DNA of 64,000 nucleotides from Dokdonia sp. Hel_I_53 (lineage in GTDB: Bacteria > Bacteroidota > Bacteroidia > Flavobacteriales > Flavobacteriaceae), in contig NZ_VISL01000001.1 of the NCBI RefSeq assembly GCF_007827465.1, positions 315,001-379,000 on the forward strand. The letters run 5' to 3'. Shown here one piece after another: positions 1-8,854 of this stretch (the first letter of the stretch is position 1; every line of letters starts with the position of its first letter). A program made the position numbers and the translations under genes. Below the pieces are notes generated by a model. That model saw only the letters and a program-made list of their open reading frames with translations, did not search any database and had not been told where the DNA came from.

Positions 1-147
1 ATGCACCCAGGGCCCATTAATAGGGGGGTCGAAATCACAAGTGATGTGGCAGATTCAGAACACGCAATCATTTTAGATCAAGTCCAAAATGGTGTAGCTG
101 TAAGAATGGCTGTGATATATCTATTAGCATCAAAAATTAAACAATAA
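1..147 (+). CDS. pyrB: Aspartate carbamoyltransferase catalytic chain, 3' end only
   Basis: Frame 1 is open from the first base to TAA at 145-147 and encodes 48 residues. They begin with the PyrB C-terminal signature [12 protein letters not shown] and continue through a [17 protein letters not shown] segment, the usual last helices of the aspartate transcarbamoylase catalytic chain. The enzyme joins carbamoyl phosphate and aspartate in pyrimidine synthesis. The HPGP residues belong to the active-site loop in the family. The gene is cut by the window edge, so its start and most of its length are not visible. The next gene starts two bases after the stop, so they are probably cotranscribed. Confidence 0.9.
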   Translation: MHPGPINRGVEITSDVADSEHAIILDQVQNGVAVRMAVIYLLASKIKQ

Positions 148-149
148 AA

Positions 150-485
150 ATGAAGATTACCTCAAAAGATAAGTATACGATCTTAGCAGACGATCGTGGT
201 AGCGTAGCAGATTTTGCAACACATTTAGAGTTTATAGTGCCTAAACATTATGATCAATATAACTTAATAATTGATTTATTAAAATATGAAGATCTGTCTT
301 TAGAGCAATTAATTGCATTCTTAAAACTCTCTAACTACCAGCGAGCAGATAAAAAATCATTTGTGATTGTTAATAAAAATATCAATTACGATTTTATTCC
401 TGATGAAATGGTTGTGGTTCCTACAATACAAGAAGCAATAGATGTGATTGAAATGGAAGAGATAGAGCGAGATCTCGGTTTATAA
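150..485 (+). CDS. Small conserved hypothetical protein, possibly STAS-like
   Basis: This 111-residue acidic soluble protein has no signal peptide or membrane segment. The alternating pattern, with a KSFVIVNKN strand followed by a DEMVVVPTIQEAIDVIEMEE strand-helix unit, resembles a STAS or anti-sigma-antagonist fold, but I cannot confirm this by eye. It lies two bases after pyrB and seven bases before the RNase Z gene. My recollection is that a similar small protein often precedes RNase Z in Bacteroidetes. ATG at 150 is the natural start. The function is unknown; a fold assignment would need a structure prediction. Confidence 0.7.
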   Translation: MKITSKDKYTILADDRGSVADFATHLEFIVPKHYDQYNLIIDLLKYEDLSLEQLIAFLKLSNYQRADKKSFVIVNKNINYDFIPDEMVVVPTIQEAIDVIEMEEIERDLGL

Positions 486-492
486 TTTTACA

Positions 493-1410
493 ATGGCTAG
501 CAATCTACACGTTACTATTTTAGGTTGTTATGCAGCAGCACCTGGAAGTTTTAAAAACCCTACTTCTCAAGTGTTAGAAATTAGGAATCATCTATTTCTA
601 ATAGATTGCGGTGAGGGAACTCAAGTTGCTTTGCGTAAAAACAAAATTAAGTTTGCCCGCATAAAACATATCTTTATTTCTCATTTGCATGGTGATCATT
701 TTTTTGGGTTAATGGGGATAGTTACCACCTTTAGTCTACTAAAACGTACCGCACCACTTACAATATATGGTCCTAAAGGAATCAAAGAAATAGTTTTATT
801 GCAACTTAAACTCACAAAAGGATTTACGAGCTATCCTTTACAGTTTAGGGAATTAGACAACAAAGAGCCTGAATTACTTTTTGAGGACGAAAAGGTAACA
901 GTAACAACCATCCCACTTAAACATCGGGTATATACTAATGGTTTTTTATTTCGTGAAAAGGAAGGCGAGCGTACCTTGAATATTAACGCTTGTCTCAATT
1001 TAGAAATAGATAAAGTTTATTATTCAAAAATAAAACAAGGAGGAAATATTACGCTAGAGGATGGAACGATCATTAATAATAGAGAGATCACGTATGATCC
1101 TCCACCTCCTAAGAGCTATGCTTACTGTAGCGACACAGCTTATAAAGAAGAGATAGTTAGACAAATAAAAGAAGTAACGGCTCTATATCATGAAAGTACA
1201 TTTTTAAATAGTCATATAAACTTATGTAAACCTACAGGTCATAGTACAGCGGCTCAAGCAGCACAAATTGCTGCACAGGCAAATGTAGGTCACTTGCTTT
1301 TGGGACATTATAGCATACGTTATGGTGACCTAAATTTGTTTTTAGAAGAAGCAAGTCCATTTTTTGATAATGTACATTTGACAGATGACGGTAAGACCTT
1401 TACATTTTAG
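493..1410 (+). CDS. rnz: Ribonuclease Z (tRNase Z)
   Basis: This is a metallo-beta-lactamase-fold endonuclease that removes 3' trailers from tRNA precursors. The 305-residue length fits the short bacterial form. The metal-binding motif HLHGDH is at about residues 64-69. It is followed by a second-half SDTAY segment supplying a bridging aspartate, YHESTF, the TGHST motif and LLLGHYSIRY with the late histidine. The exosite region between the halves (about 150-200) carries a DPPPPKSYAY stretch. The gene is tightly spaced with both neighbours (7 and 14 bases), consistent with one operon running from pyrB. Confidence 0.93.
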   Translation: MASNLHVTILGCYAAAPGSFKNPTSQVLEIRNHLFLIDCGEGTQVALRKNKIKFARIKHIFISHLHGDHFFGLMGIVTTFSLLKRTAPLTIYGPKGIKEIVLLQLKLTKGFTSYPLQFRELDNKEPELLFEDEKVTVTTIPLKHRVYTNGFLFREKEGERTLNINACLNLEIDKVYYSKIKQGGNITLEDGTIINNREITYDPPPPKSYAYCSDTAYKEEIVRQIKEVTALYHESTFLNSHINLCKPTGHSTAAQAAQIAAQANVGHLLLGHYSIRYGDLNLFLEEASPFFDNVHLTDDGKTFTF

Positions 1411-1424
1411 AAAAAAAAGCTCCA

Positions 1425-1838
1425 ATGGAAGAAGAAATAAAAAGAATTGCAAAACCTATATTAGGACGTTTACAAGAGCATTTTGATAGATTGATACCTC
1501 GCAATTTGTTTTTGGTAAATCCAGATGTTAGATTAAAAAAAGTGCACAAAACCTACGGGTCAACTTCTGTAAAAGATAACATAAGTATTTCTTTTAAAAT
1601 AGTTCTTTTTGAAGATCAATATATTTGTGAGTACTTCTTAGACGCAGATGGATATACTGAGCATAGGAGATATAATATCTCAACAGATCAAACAGAAATG
1701 TTAGAGAATTTTGAAGGTCAATTTGGTGCTGCAGCTCTTGAAGATGATGACATGTCATATGAGGAGTTTACACGTATTCGTAAGCACAATGACTCAGTTA
1801 GGAAACTTTTAATAAAGAAAGGATTCATGAAAAAATAG
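1425..1838 (+). CDS. Conserved hypothetical protein
   Basis: This 137-residue soluble protein has no signal peptide. It has a mixed helix/strand pattern and ends in a basic tail (RKLLIKKGFMKK). I do not recognise a catalytic motif. It starts 14 bases after rnz and is probably the last gene of that operon. A copy of the dispersed 14-bp palindrome begins ten bases after its stop. The function is unknown. Confidence 0.7.
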   Translation: MEEEIKRIAKPILGRLQEHFDRLIPRNLFLVNPDVRLKKVHKTYGSTSVKDNISISFKIVLFEDQYICEYFLDADGYTEHRRYNISTDQTEMLENFEGQFGAAALEDDDMSYEEFTRIRKHNDSVRKLLIKKGFMKK

Positions 1839-1847
1839 GTGAAGATC

Positions 1848-1861
1848 GCTTTCGCGAAAGC
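1848..1861. repeat. Dispersed palindrome GCTTTCGCGAAAGC, intergenic
   Basis: Exact copy, ten bases after the stop of the 1425-1838 gene. It has no T-run, so it does not look like a simple terminator. Confidence 0.95.
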
Positions 1862-1991
1862 AAAAAATCTATACCGTATTTTCATAGTTGCACTAATAAA
1901 CCCTTGCAGAACAATATATTTTAGAATTTTTTAAGACTCACTTGTGGTGAGTTTCTTTTATCTTCATATTCGTCTTCGTACATTAGCTAGA

Positions 1992-2636
1992 ATGAACAGG
2001 GACTTACATGATTACAGAAAATCTTATCAAAAAGGAGAGTTGCTAGTTGAAAACACAACAACACATCCTATGGATCAATTTGCCTTGTGGTTTAAGGAAG
2101 TTGAGGAAGCTGGAGGCGTCGCAGAACCTAATGCAATGACCGTAGCCACATTAGGCCGTGACGGCTATGTTAAGTCTAGAATTGTTTTACTCAAAGAGTA
2201 TGATCATCATGGATTTGTATTTTATACAAATTATGTAAGTGAGAAGGGTGATAGTATCGCACACCATATACAAATTGGTCTTTCATTCTTCTGGCCTAAT
2301 TTAGAACGTCAAGTAATTGTAAAGGGGGTAGTTTCAAAAACGGATGCCGAAAGGTCTGATGCTTATTTCAACTCACGACCAGAACAAAGTAAATTAGGAG
2401 CTTTAGTTTCTGATCAAAGCAGTATCATAAAAAATCGTAAGGTACTTGAAGATAAGATGGACAAACTTCAAGAAACTTATAAGGATAAGGAAATTCCACG
2501 CCCTAAACATTGGGGAGGGTATTTAATAGAACCTGTATCTATAGAATTTTGGCAAGGAAGACCTAATAGACTACATGATAGGATAAGGTATCACAAAGAA
2601 AATAATTTATGGATTAAAGAACGTCTCGCCCCTTAA
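1992..2636 (+). CDS. pdxH: Pyridoxamine 5'-phosphate oxidase
   Basis: This FMN-dependent enzyme makes pyridoxal 5'-phosphate from the pyridoxine or pyridoxamine phosphate forms. FMN-contacting segments KSRIVLLKEYD and FYTNYVSEKG are visible. The family C-terminal signature appears as EFWQGRPNRLHDR, followed by W..ERLAP at the end. The open frame extends up to an ATG at 1944, but the extra 16 residues are hydrophobic and lie in the leader. ATG at 1992 (MNRDLHDYRKSY) gives 214 residues, the normal family length. The sixA gene starts two bases after the stop. Confidence 0.93.
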   Translation: MNRDLHDYRKSYQKGELLVENTTTHPMDQFALWFKEVEEAGGVAEPNAMTVATLGRDGYVKSRIVLLKEYDHHGFVFYTNYVSEKGDSIAHHIQIGLSFFWPNLERQVIVKGVVSKTDAERSDAYFNSRPEQSKLGALVSDQSSIIKNRKVLEDKMDKLQETYKDKEIPRPKHWGGYLIEPVSIEFWQGRPNRLHDRIRYHKENNLWIKERLAP

Positions 2637-2638
2637 AT

Positions 2639-3124
2639 ATGAAAACACTTTATTTAGTAAGACACGCAAAATCTAGTTGGAAATTTGATGTTATTGATCA
2701 TGAAAGACCTTTAAATGAAAGAGGTCTTTCTGATGCACCTAAGGTTGCTTCTCATGTTGCATCGGTCATGCAGAAACCAGATGTAATTATGTCTAGTGAT
2801 GCCTTAAGAGCAAGAACTACAGCTGTTTTTTTTGCACAAGCCTATAATATCTCAGATACAGCTATTATTCTCAATCATAAAATGTATGATTTTGCGGGAA
2901 TGGATTTAGTTGAGGTGATAAAAGCGTGTGATGATGCATATAATCATGTGATGATGTTCGGGCACAATAATGCAATAACAAACTTTGTGAATACATACGG
3001 AAGTAAACAAGTAGATAATGTTCCCACTGCTGGATTTACAGCATTAGAATTTTCTATAGACTCTTGGAAAGATTTAAAACCAGGAAAAACGATCTATAGT
3101 AAAACTCCAAAAGAATTAAGATAG
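2639..3124 (+). CDS. sixA: SixA-type phosphohistidine phosphatase (histidine phosphatase family)
   Basis: This 161-residue protein has the RHG active-site motif near its N-terminus (LYLVRHAKSSW), then RPLNERG and a C-terminal FGHNNAITNFV segment supplying the second histidine. Family members remove phosphate from phosphohistidine or small phosphorylated substrates; the true substrate here is not known. It has no signal peptide. The stop TAG abuts the ATG of ppk1 directly, and ppx follows, so three phosphate-related genes form one transcription unit. Its placement suggests a role connected to polyphosphate or phosphate signalling, which is inference. Confidence 0.85.
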   Translation: MKTLYLVRHAKSSWKFDVIDHERPLNERGLSDAPKVASHVASVMQKPDVIMSSDALRARTTAVFFAQAYNISDTAIILNHKMYDFAGMDLVEVIKACDDAYNHVMMFGHNNAITNFVNTYGSKQVDNVPTAGFTALEFSIDSWKDLKPGKTIYSKTPKELR

Positions 3125-5191
3125 ATGACATCAACAGATGAAAATAGATATATTAACCGAGAATTAAGCTGGTTACAATTTAACGCTCGAGTGCTTCAAG
3201 AAGCAGCAGATGAAACAGTACCGCTCATAGAACGGTTTCGATTTTTAGGTATTTTTTCTAATAATCTTGATGAGTTTTTTAGAGTACGGTATGCTACTGT
3301 ACGTAGGATTGTAGATGCAGGAAAGAGAGGAAGAAAGGCTTTAGGTGTATACTCTGCAGAGGAGCTTTTAGAGAAAATTACAGAGATAGTCATTAACCAA
3401 CAAACAGAAAGTCTCAAAATATTAGATGATATCTATCTAAAGCTACAAGAGGAAAACATCTATATGGTTGACGAAACTACTGTAGTGCTTGATGAACATA
3501 AAGATTTCATAAAAACCTTCTTTGCAGAGCAAGTTGCCTTAGCGGTAGAAACAATAATCCTACGTGAGGATGTATCATTACCGCGTATTCAAGATCTAGA
3601 TGCGTACTTAATGGTAAAAATGGTTTTGAAAGATTCTGAAAAACCACTGTATGCTTTACTTGAAATACCAAGTAGTGTAGATCGTTTTATAGTATTACCA
3701 AAAGTAGATGGTAAGAACTACATTATGATTCTAGATGACTTGATACGATATAACCTAGATACAATCTTCAATATATTTGACTATTCGAGTATTACTGCAC
3801 ATATGATTAAGATTACGCGAGATGCAGAGCTGGATATTGAGTCAGATTTAGGAAAAAGTTTTTTAGAGAAATTAACCAGAAGTGTCAAAGGTAGGGAAGA
3901 TGGCGAGCCAGTACGTTTTGTTTATGATAAAACTATTGAGAAAAAAACACTTGATTTTTTACTTAAAAAATTAGGTATAGAACGAATAGATAGTATTATT
4001 CCAGGTGGAAAATACCACAATCGTAAGGATTATATGAATTTCCCTACATTAGGGCGTAAAGAACTCTATTATGAAAATGTAAAGCCACTTCCCATATCTG
4101 GGATATCATTAGAAGACAGTCTGTTTTCTAAGGTAGCTCAAAAAGACTTTTTGCAATACACGCCTTATCAAAGCTTTTCATACACTATAAAATTTTTAAG
4201 AGAGGCAGCATTAGACCCCAAAGTAAGATCTATAAAAATTACTATATATCGTCTGGCTAAGATTTCTAGTATCGCTAGCGCACTTATTAATGCGGCACAA
4301 AATGGTAAGGAAGTTACAGTTCAAATAGAATTGCGTGCTCGATTTGATGAAGAATCTAATATGCGCTATGCAAAAAAGATGCAAAATGAAGGTGTACGTT
4401 TAATTTTTGGAGTTCCTGGTCTAAAAGTACACAGTAAAGTGTGTGTTATAGAAAGAGAAGAAGATGATAAAATAAAAAGATACGGGTTTATAAGTACGGG
4501 AAATTTTAACCACTCTACAGCAAGAATATATACCGATTACACACTATTTACAGCAGATAAAGAAATCCTCAAAGATCTTAGTAAACTTTTTAATTTCTTT
4601 GATGCAAATTATGTAGTTAATAAATATAAGCACCTCGTAGTCTCCCCACATTATTCTCGTGATAAAATGTACAAGCTTATCACGGAGCAAATGATTATTT
4701 CAAGAAGTGGGGGAAATGGACTTATAAGACTCAAGCTCAATAGTATTTCAAATTATCAAATCATAGATAAATTATATGAAGCCAGTGCTGCTGGAGTAAA
4801 AATACAAATGATAGTGCGGGGGGTATGTTGCTTGATCCCTGGTGTAAAGGGTTTAAGTGAAAACATTGAGGTCATAAGTATAATAGATAAGTTTTTAGAA
4901 CATCCACGGGTGTATATTTTTGGAGAAGAAGGAACAGAGAAAGTATTTATATCATCTTCAGACTGGATGAGTCGTAATCTAGATAGCCGTGTTGAAGTAT
5001 CTGTGCCTATTTATGATAAAGATGTAAAACAAGAGATTATCGACACACATACCATCTCTTGGAACGATAATGTAAAGGCTCGTATATTAAATAAAAGCAT
5101 GGATAATCGTTATAAGAGAGATGATAATCCTAAAGTAAGATCTCAATTTGCTGCATACGATTACTATGTTGAGAAATTAAAAAAATCTTAG
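3125..5191 (+). CDS. ppk1: Polyphosphate kinase 1
   Basis: The 688-residue length matches PPK1, which reversibly polymerises ATP gamma-phosphate into polyphosphate at the membrane. The N-terminal domain begins with NRELSWLQFNARVLQEA, a hallmark of the family. The catalytic phospholipase-D-like half contains RARFDEESNMRYAKKM, LKVHSKVCVI with the autophosphorylated histidine at about residue 435, STGNFNHSTARIYTDY, and a second histidine region EHPRVYIFGEEG at about 590. The ATG directly follows the sixA stop, and ppx starts three bases after this gene ends. Synthesis and hydrolysis enzymes for polyphosphate are thus coupled. Confidence 0.95.
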   Translation: MTSTDENRYINRELSWLQFNARVLQEAADETVPLIERFRFLGIFSNNLDEFFRVRYATVRRIVDAGKRGRKALGVYSAEELLEKITEIVINQQTESLKILDDIYLKLQEENIYMVDETTVVLDEHKDFIKTFFAEQVALAVETIILREDVSLPRIQDLDAYLMVKMVLKDSEKPLYALLEIPSSVDRFIVLPKVDGKNYIMILDDLIRYNLDTIFNIFDYSSITAHMIKITRDAELDIESDLGKSFLEKLTRSVKGREDGEPVRFVYDKTIEKKTLDFLLKKLGIERIDSIIPGGKYHNRKDYMNFPTLGRKELYYENVKPLPISGISLEDSLFSKVAQKDFLQYTPYQSFSYTIKFLREAALDPKVRSIKITIYRLAKISSIASALINAAQNGKEVTVQIELRARFDEESNMRYAKKMQNEGVRLIFGVPGLKVHSKVCVIEREEDDKIKRYGFISTGNFNHSTARIYTDYTLFTADKEILKDLSKLFNFFDANYVVNKYKHLVVSPHYSRDKMYKLITEQMIISRSGGNGLIRLKLNSISNYQIIDKLYEASAAGVKIQMIVRGVCCLIPGVKGLSENIEVISIIDKFLEHPRVYIFGEEGTEKVFISSSDWMSRNLDSRVEVSVPIYDKDVKQEIIDTHTISWNDNVKARILNKSMDNRYKRDDNPKVRSQFAAYDYYVEKLKKS

Positions 5192-5194
5192 TTT

Positions 5195-6085
5195 ATGCTT
5201 TCCATTACAAAGTATGCAGCTATAGATATAGGGTCTAATGCTATTCGTTTGCTTATAGCAAATGTAATAGAACAACCAGGGTATCCGACACTTTTCCGAA
5301 AAAATGCATTAGTACGAGTACCTATTCGATTGGGAGAAGATGTATTTATCAATGGTGAAATATCAGAAGTAAATCAAGGAAGAATGATAGATGCCATGAA
5401 AGCCTTTAGATTATTAATGAATGCACATCAGGTGGTAAAATATCGCGCTTGTGCTACAAGCGCAATGCGAGATGCTTCAAATGGTTTTGCTTTCGCAAAA
5501 GCTGTAAAAAAAGAAACCAGTATCGCAATCGATATTATTGATGGAGTAGAAGAAGCAGCAATTATAGCAACTACAGACTTAAAAACATTTATAAAGGAAG
5601 ATCGTACTTATTTATATGTTGATGTAGGTGGCGGAAGCACAGAGCTTACCATATATCACATGGGTAAAATAGTAGCGTCGAAGTCTTTCAAAATAGGTAC
5701 TGTGAGATTATTAAATGATCTTGTCGCCTCAGAAGATTGGGATCTTTTTAAAAAATGGATTGTAGAACATACATTGGTCTATCCTCACATAGATCTTATA
5801 GGTTCTGGAGGAAATATAAATAAAGTATTTAAGTTAAGTTCTAAAAAGCCAGGTAAGACACTATCCTTTTTGTATCTCACCCAATTATATAAAGAGCTTA
5901 ATGAGATGAGTTATGAAGAACGTATTGTTAAGTTGTCATTGAATCCAGACCGTGCAGATGTAATTATACCTGCCATTAGGATTTATTTACAAGCGATGAA
6001 AACATCTAAGGGAAAGCAAATTATTGTCCCTAAAATAGGGTTGTCAGACGGAATAATTAGACGCTTATATCAAGTAACTAGTTAG
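5195..6085 (+). CDS. ppx: Ppx/GppA-family exopolyphosphatase, short form
   Basis: This is an ASKHA-fold phosphatase that degrades polyphosphate or pppGpp. The phosphate-binding loops AIDIGSNAIRLLIA (residues 8-21) and VDVGGGSTELT (about 142) are intact. At 296 residues it has only the two-lobe catalytic domain and lacks the C-terminal HD-like domain of the long E. coli enzyme; short forms are common in Bacteroidetes. It is cotranscribed with ppk1. A one-mismatch copy of the dispersed palindrome lies in frame at 5489-5502 and encodes AFAKA inside the stretch NGFAFAKAVKKET. Confidence 0.88.
   Translation: MLSITKYAAIDIGSNAIRLLIANVIEQPGYPTLFRKNALVRVPIRLGEDVFINGEISEVNQGRMIDAMKAFRLLMNAHQVVKYRACATSAMRDASNGFAFAKAVKKETSIAIDIIDGVEEAAIIATTDLKTFIKEDRTYLYVDVGGGSTELTIYHMGKIVASKSFKIGTVRLLNDLVASEDWDLFKKWIVEHTLVYPHIDLIGSGGNINKVFKLSSKKPGKTLSFLYLTQLYKELNEMSYEERIVKLSLNPDRADVIIPAIRIYLQAMKTSKGKQIIVPKIGLSDGIIRRLYQVTS
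5489..5502. repeat. Dispersed palindrome, one-mismatch copy inside ppx
   Basis: GCTTTCGCAAAAGC differs from the consensus at one position in the centre-right half. It is read as AFAKA and shows that copies decay by point mutation. Confidence 0.7.
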
Positions 6086-6256
6086 ATTATATAGTAAACA
6101 TTTAGTATTTCTGTAGGTCAATGTTTTAATGAAAGAACAATTAAAAGGTTACTTGTTGTAAATTACAAGTGTTATTCTATAAATTCAACTATTATTATAT
6201 AAGATGTTTTTAAATTTATTTAAAAATTTTGATCAATATTATTTAATTATTTAGTT

Positions 6257-6907
6257 ATGAGGGGATTATTATTATGTACACTTCTTTTTTCTGTTGTGTG
6301 TTCTACACAGTTATGTGCTCAAGGAGTAAGATTTGGTTTTAAAATGGGAGCTAATTATAGTCAAATTAGCGGTTATGAGTATGAAGTTTTAAATAAAATG
6401 GGAGAAGCTGCTATAGAACCATTTAGTTCAGTAGATGATGGAAGATTTGGTCTTACTGCAGCATTTTTTGCAGATATAGACCTGTCTAATAAATTCAGTT
6501 TTCAACCAGAATTTGTTTTTTCTCCTCAAGGTAATAAATTTGAGGGTGTACGTTATGATTATTTGCAGATACCATTAGGTTTTAAAATAGATTTTAATAA
6601 CTTCTATGTGATAGCAGGGCCTCAAGCAGGTTTAAAAATATCTTTCTCAGACCAATCAGAAAATTTCAAGTCTTTAGATTTTTCTGCATTTGGGAGTTTA
6701 GGCTATTATTTTAATGAGAGTATATTTATAGAGGCTAGATTCACAAAAGGATTTCTTGAGGTTTTTGAAGATAACTCAGAAGTGGTATTGCCTTATATTG
6801 AAGAGGGTGTAGGTAATGGTAATCAATCAAATACAGATAATTATTTGATTAATAATACTGGTACAAATCAATATATCACATTAAGTTTAGGCTATAGGTT
6901 GCAATAA
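6257..6907 (+). CDS. Outer-membrane beta-barrel protein (porin-family type)
   Basis: This 216-residue protein has a signal peptide ending near CAQG. The rest has the alternating pattern of an eight-stranded barrel: VRFGFKMGANYSQISG, RFGLTAAFFADIDL, KFSFQPEFVFSPQG and YLQIPLGFKI, then a final strand YITLSLGYRLQ. This matches the common Bacteroidetes outer-membrane beta-barrel family (PorT-like or OmpW-like shape). No specific function can be assigned. It is preceded by a 171-base AT-rich gap and so is probably transcribed on its own. Confidence 0.75.
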   Translation: MRGLLLCTLLFSVVCSTQLCAQGVRFGFKMGANYSQISGYEYEVLNKMGEAAIEPFSSVDDGRFGLTAAFFADIDLSNKFSFQPEFVFSPQGNKFEGVRYDYLQIPLGFKIDFNNFYVIAGPQAGLKISFSDQSENFKSLDFSAFGSLGYYFNESIFIEARFTKGFLEVFEDNSEVVLPYIEEGVGNGNQSNTDNYLINNTGTNQYITLSLGYRLQ

Positions 6908-6985
6908 TTGCAACGTACTATGATGGGTATATTATAAATTAAGTTAGAACGTATTCTTTCATTTAACCATTATTAGATTTAGATC

Positions 6986-6999
6986 GCTTTCGCGAAAGC
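6986..6999. repeat. Dispersed palindrome GCTTTCGCGAAAGC, intergenic
   Basis: Exact copy between the convergent ends of the barrel gene and rsmE, 79 and 36 bases from the two stops. Confidence 0.95.
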
Positions 7000-7034
7000 A
7001 TAAAACTCCCTAGTATATTTAATTAAAATAAGTT

Positions 7035-7739
7035 CTAATAATTAACAAAAGCAACACTCTGGCAGGCGGCAATTGCTGCTGTTTCTGTGCGCAGTCTGGT
7101 ATTGCCTAATGTGATAGGTTGGATCCCTTTTTGTAACGTATAGCTAATTTCATCAATAGAAAAATCACCTTCTGGTCCTATCAAAATTGTATATGATGTA
7201 TGAGGCTTAATGAAGTCTTTAATCGATTTTTTTTCGGTCTCCTCACAATGCGCAATTAACGAATTCTTGCTATTTAAACCATCAACAAACGTTCTAAAAG
7301 AAGTCAGACTATTTAAGACTGGTAAATGATAATGAAGTGATTGTTTCATAGCACTTTGAAGGATCTTACGATATCTATCTTCTTTTATAACCTTACGCTC
7401 ACTATGATCACAAAGTATAGGAGTAATTTCTGAAATACCAATCTCCGTAGCTTTTTCAAGAAACCATTCAAAACGATCGTGAAGCTTTGTGGGAGCTACT
7501 GCTAGGTGTAAGCTATAATCACGTGGTTGTTGATACGTATGAGAAATTAATGTAAGCTTACACTTATTGGGGTTTGTATCCTCAACAATAGCTTCAAATA
7601 GAAACCCGTTACCGTTTGTGAGATGAATAATATCTCCTTCTGATTTACGTAAAACACGTATAACATGTTTACTTTCATCCTTAGGTAATGTATAAGATGT
7701 ACTCTTAGTTGTAAGTGAGTCGCTATAAAATAGTTGCAT
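7035..7739 (-). CDS. rsmE: 16S rRNA (uracil-1498-N3)-methyltransferase RsmE
   Basis: This SPOUT-class methyltransferase modifies U1498 of 16S rRNA using S-adenosylmethionine. The N-terminal PUA-like part includes ESKHVIRVLRKSEGD. The knotted SAM-binding end is clear: LIGPEGDFSIDEI, then LGNTRLRTETAAIAA at the C-terminus. The 234-residue length is typical. It starts two bases downstream of the tsaD stop, so the two translation-related genes form an operon. Confidence 0.93.
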   Translation of the reverse strand: MQLFYSDSLTTKSTSYTLPKDESKHVIRVLRKSEGDIIHLTNGNGFLFEAIVEDTNPNKCKLTLISHTYQQPRDYSLHLAVAPTKLHDRFEWFLEKATEIGISEITPILCDHSERKVIKEDRYRKILQSAMKQSLHYHLPVLNSLTSFRTFVDGLNSKNSLIAHCEETEKKSIKDFIKPHTSYTILIGPEGDFSIDEISYTLQKGIQPITLGNTRLRTETAAIAACQSVAFVNY

Positions 7740-7741
7740 AC

Positions 7742-8782
7742 TTAAATTTTTAAACGCGATTGAGCTCCCGTTTCAGTATTTTGATAACGTGTAGTCTCAC
7801 TAAGAAGTTGGTATTTTAAGTATCCTACAATACCTATCATTGCTGCATTGTCTGTAGTGTATTCAAATTTTGGTAAATATGTTTGCCAGCCATAAGAAGA
7901 TTGACTGTTTTTTAATGCTTCTCTAATACCACTATTTGCAGATACACCTCCACCTATAGCAATTTGAGAGATATCCGTTTGTAGAACTGCCTTTTTAATC
8001 TTTTTCATTAAAATAGTAACAATCGTATGTTGTATGGACGCGCAAATGTCTTCAAGATTTTCCTCCACAAACTTTGGATTATTCTCAACTTCCTTTTGAA
8101 TAAAGTACATAATTTGTGTTTTCAATCCGCTGAAACTGAAATTCAGCTCTGGTACATTAGGTATCGTAAAAGGGAAGGCTTTAGGGTTACCAGTTGTTGC
8201 ATATTTATCAATTAAGGGGCCTCCTGGATAGGGAAGTCCTAATAATTTTGCGCTTTTATCATAAGCCTCACCTACCGCATCATCTATGGTCTCTCCTATA
8301 ACTTGCATTTCAAAGTAGTTATTTACTTTTACAATTTGCGTGTGACCTCCAGAAATTGTCACTCCAAGAAAAGGAAAACTAGGTTTTGTATACCCTTCTT
8401 CGTCTATAAAATGTGCTAATATATGGGCTTGCATATGGTTGACATCAATAAGAGGAATATTTAATCCCATTGCAAAAGATTTTGCAAAGGAGGTACCTAC
8501 AAGTAAAGAACCTAAAAGACCCGGACCACTAGTATAAGCTACCGCACTTAGTTGTTTTTTATCGATATTTGCCTTGCGTAAAGCAGCGGTAACTACAGGA
8601 ACAATATTTTGTTGATGTGCACGGGAAGCAAGTTCTGGAACAACCCCTCCATATTCTTGATGAATCTCTTGGTTTGCAACAACATTTGAGAGTACCTTGT
8701 CGTTGAGTAAGACCGCAGCTGCAGTATCATCACAGGATGATTCTATAGCGAGAATATAACATTTATTTAAATCAGTATCCAT
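7742..8782 (-). CDS. tsaD: tRNA threonylcarbamoyladenosine biosynthesis protein TsaD
   Basis: TsaD transfers the threonylcarbamoyl group to A37 of tRNAs that read ANN codons. The family start ILAIESSCDDTAAAV, the metal-binding HMQAH(x)3H segment, TSGPGLLGSLLVG, GVTISGGHTQIV and the late IGGGVSANSGIRE loop are all visible. I chose ATG at 8782 (MDTDLNKCYIL, 346 residues). An upstream in-frame ATG at 8800 would add six unconserved residues. The gene is divergent from the TamB-like gene across a very short gap, so the two promoters must be close or overlapping. Confidence 0.94.
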   Translation of the reverse strand: MDTDLNKCYILAIESSCDDTAAAVLLNDKVLSNVVANQEIHQEYGGVVPELASRAHQQNIVPVVTAALRKANIDKKQLSAVAYTSGPGLLGSLLVGTSFAKSFAMGLNIPLIDVNHMQAHILAHFIDEEGYTKPSFPFLGVTISGGHTQIVKVNNYFEMQVIGETIDDAVGEAYDKSAKLLGLPYPGGPLIDKYATTGNPKAFPFTIPNVPELNFSFSGLKTQIMYFIQKEVENNPKFVEENLEDICASIQHTIVTILMKKIKKAVLQTDISQIAIGGGVSANSGIREALKNSQSSYGWQTYLPKFEYTTDNAAMIGIVGYLKYQLLSETTRYQNTETGAQSRLKI

Positions 8783-8854
8783 TAGGCACAACCATTGCAA
8801 TAAGCCTACAAAGTTAAAACATTAAGCCTTATCAAGAAATTTAAAAAAATAGCA

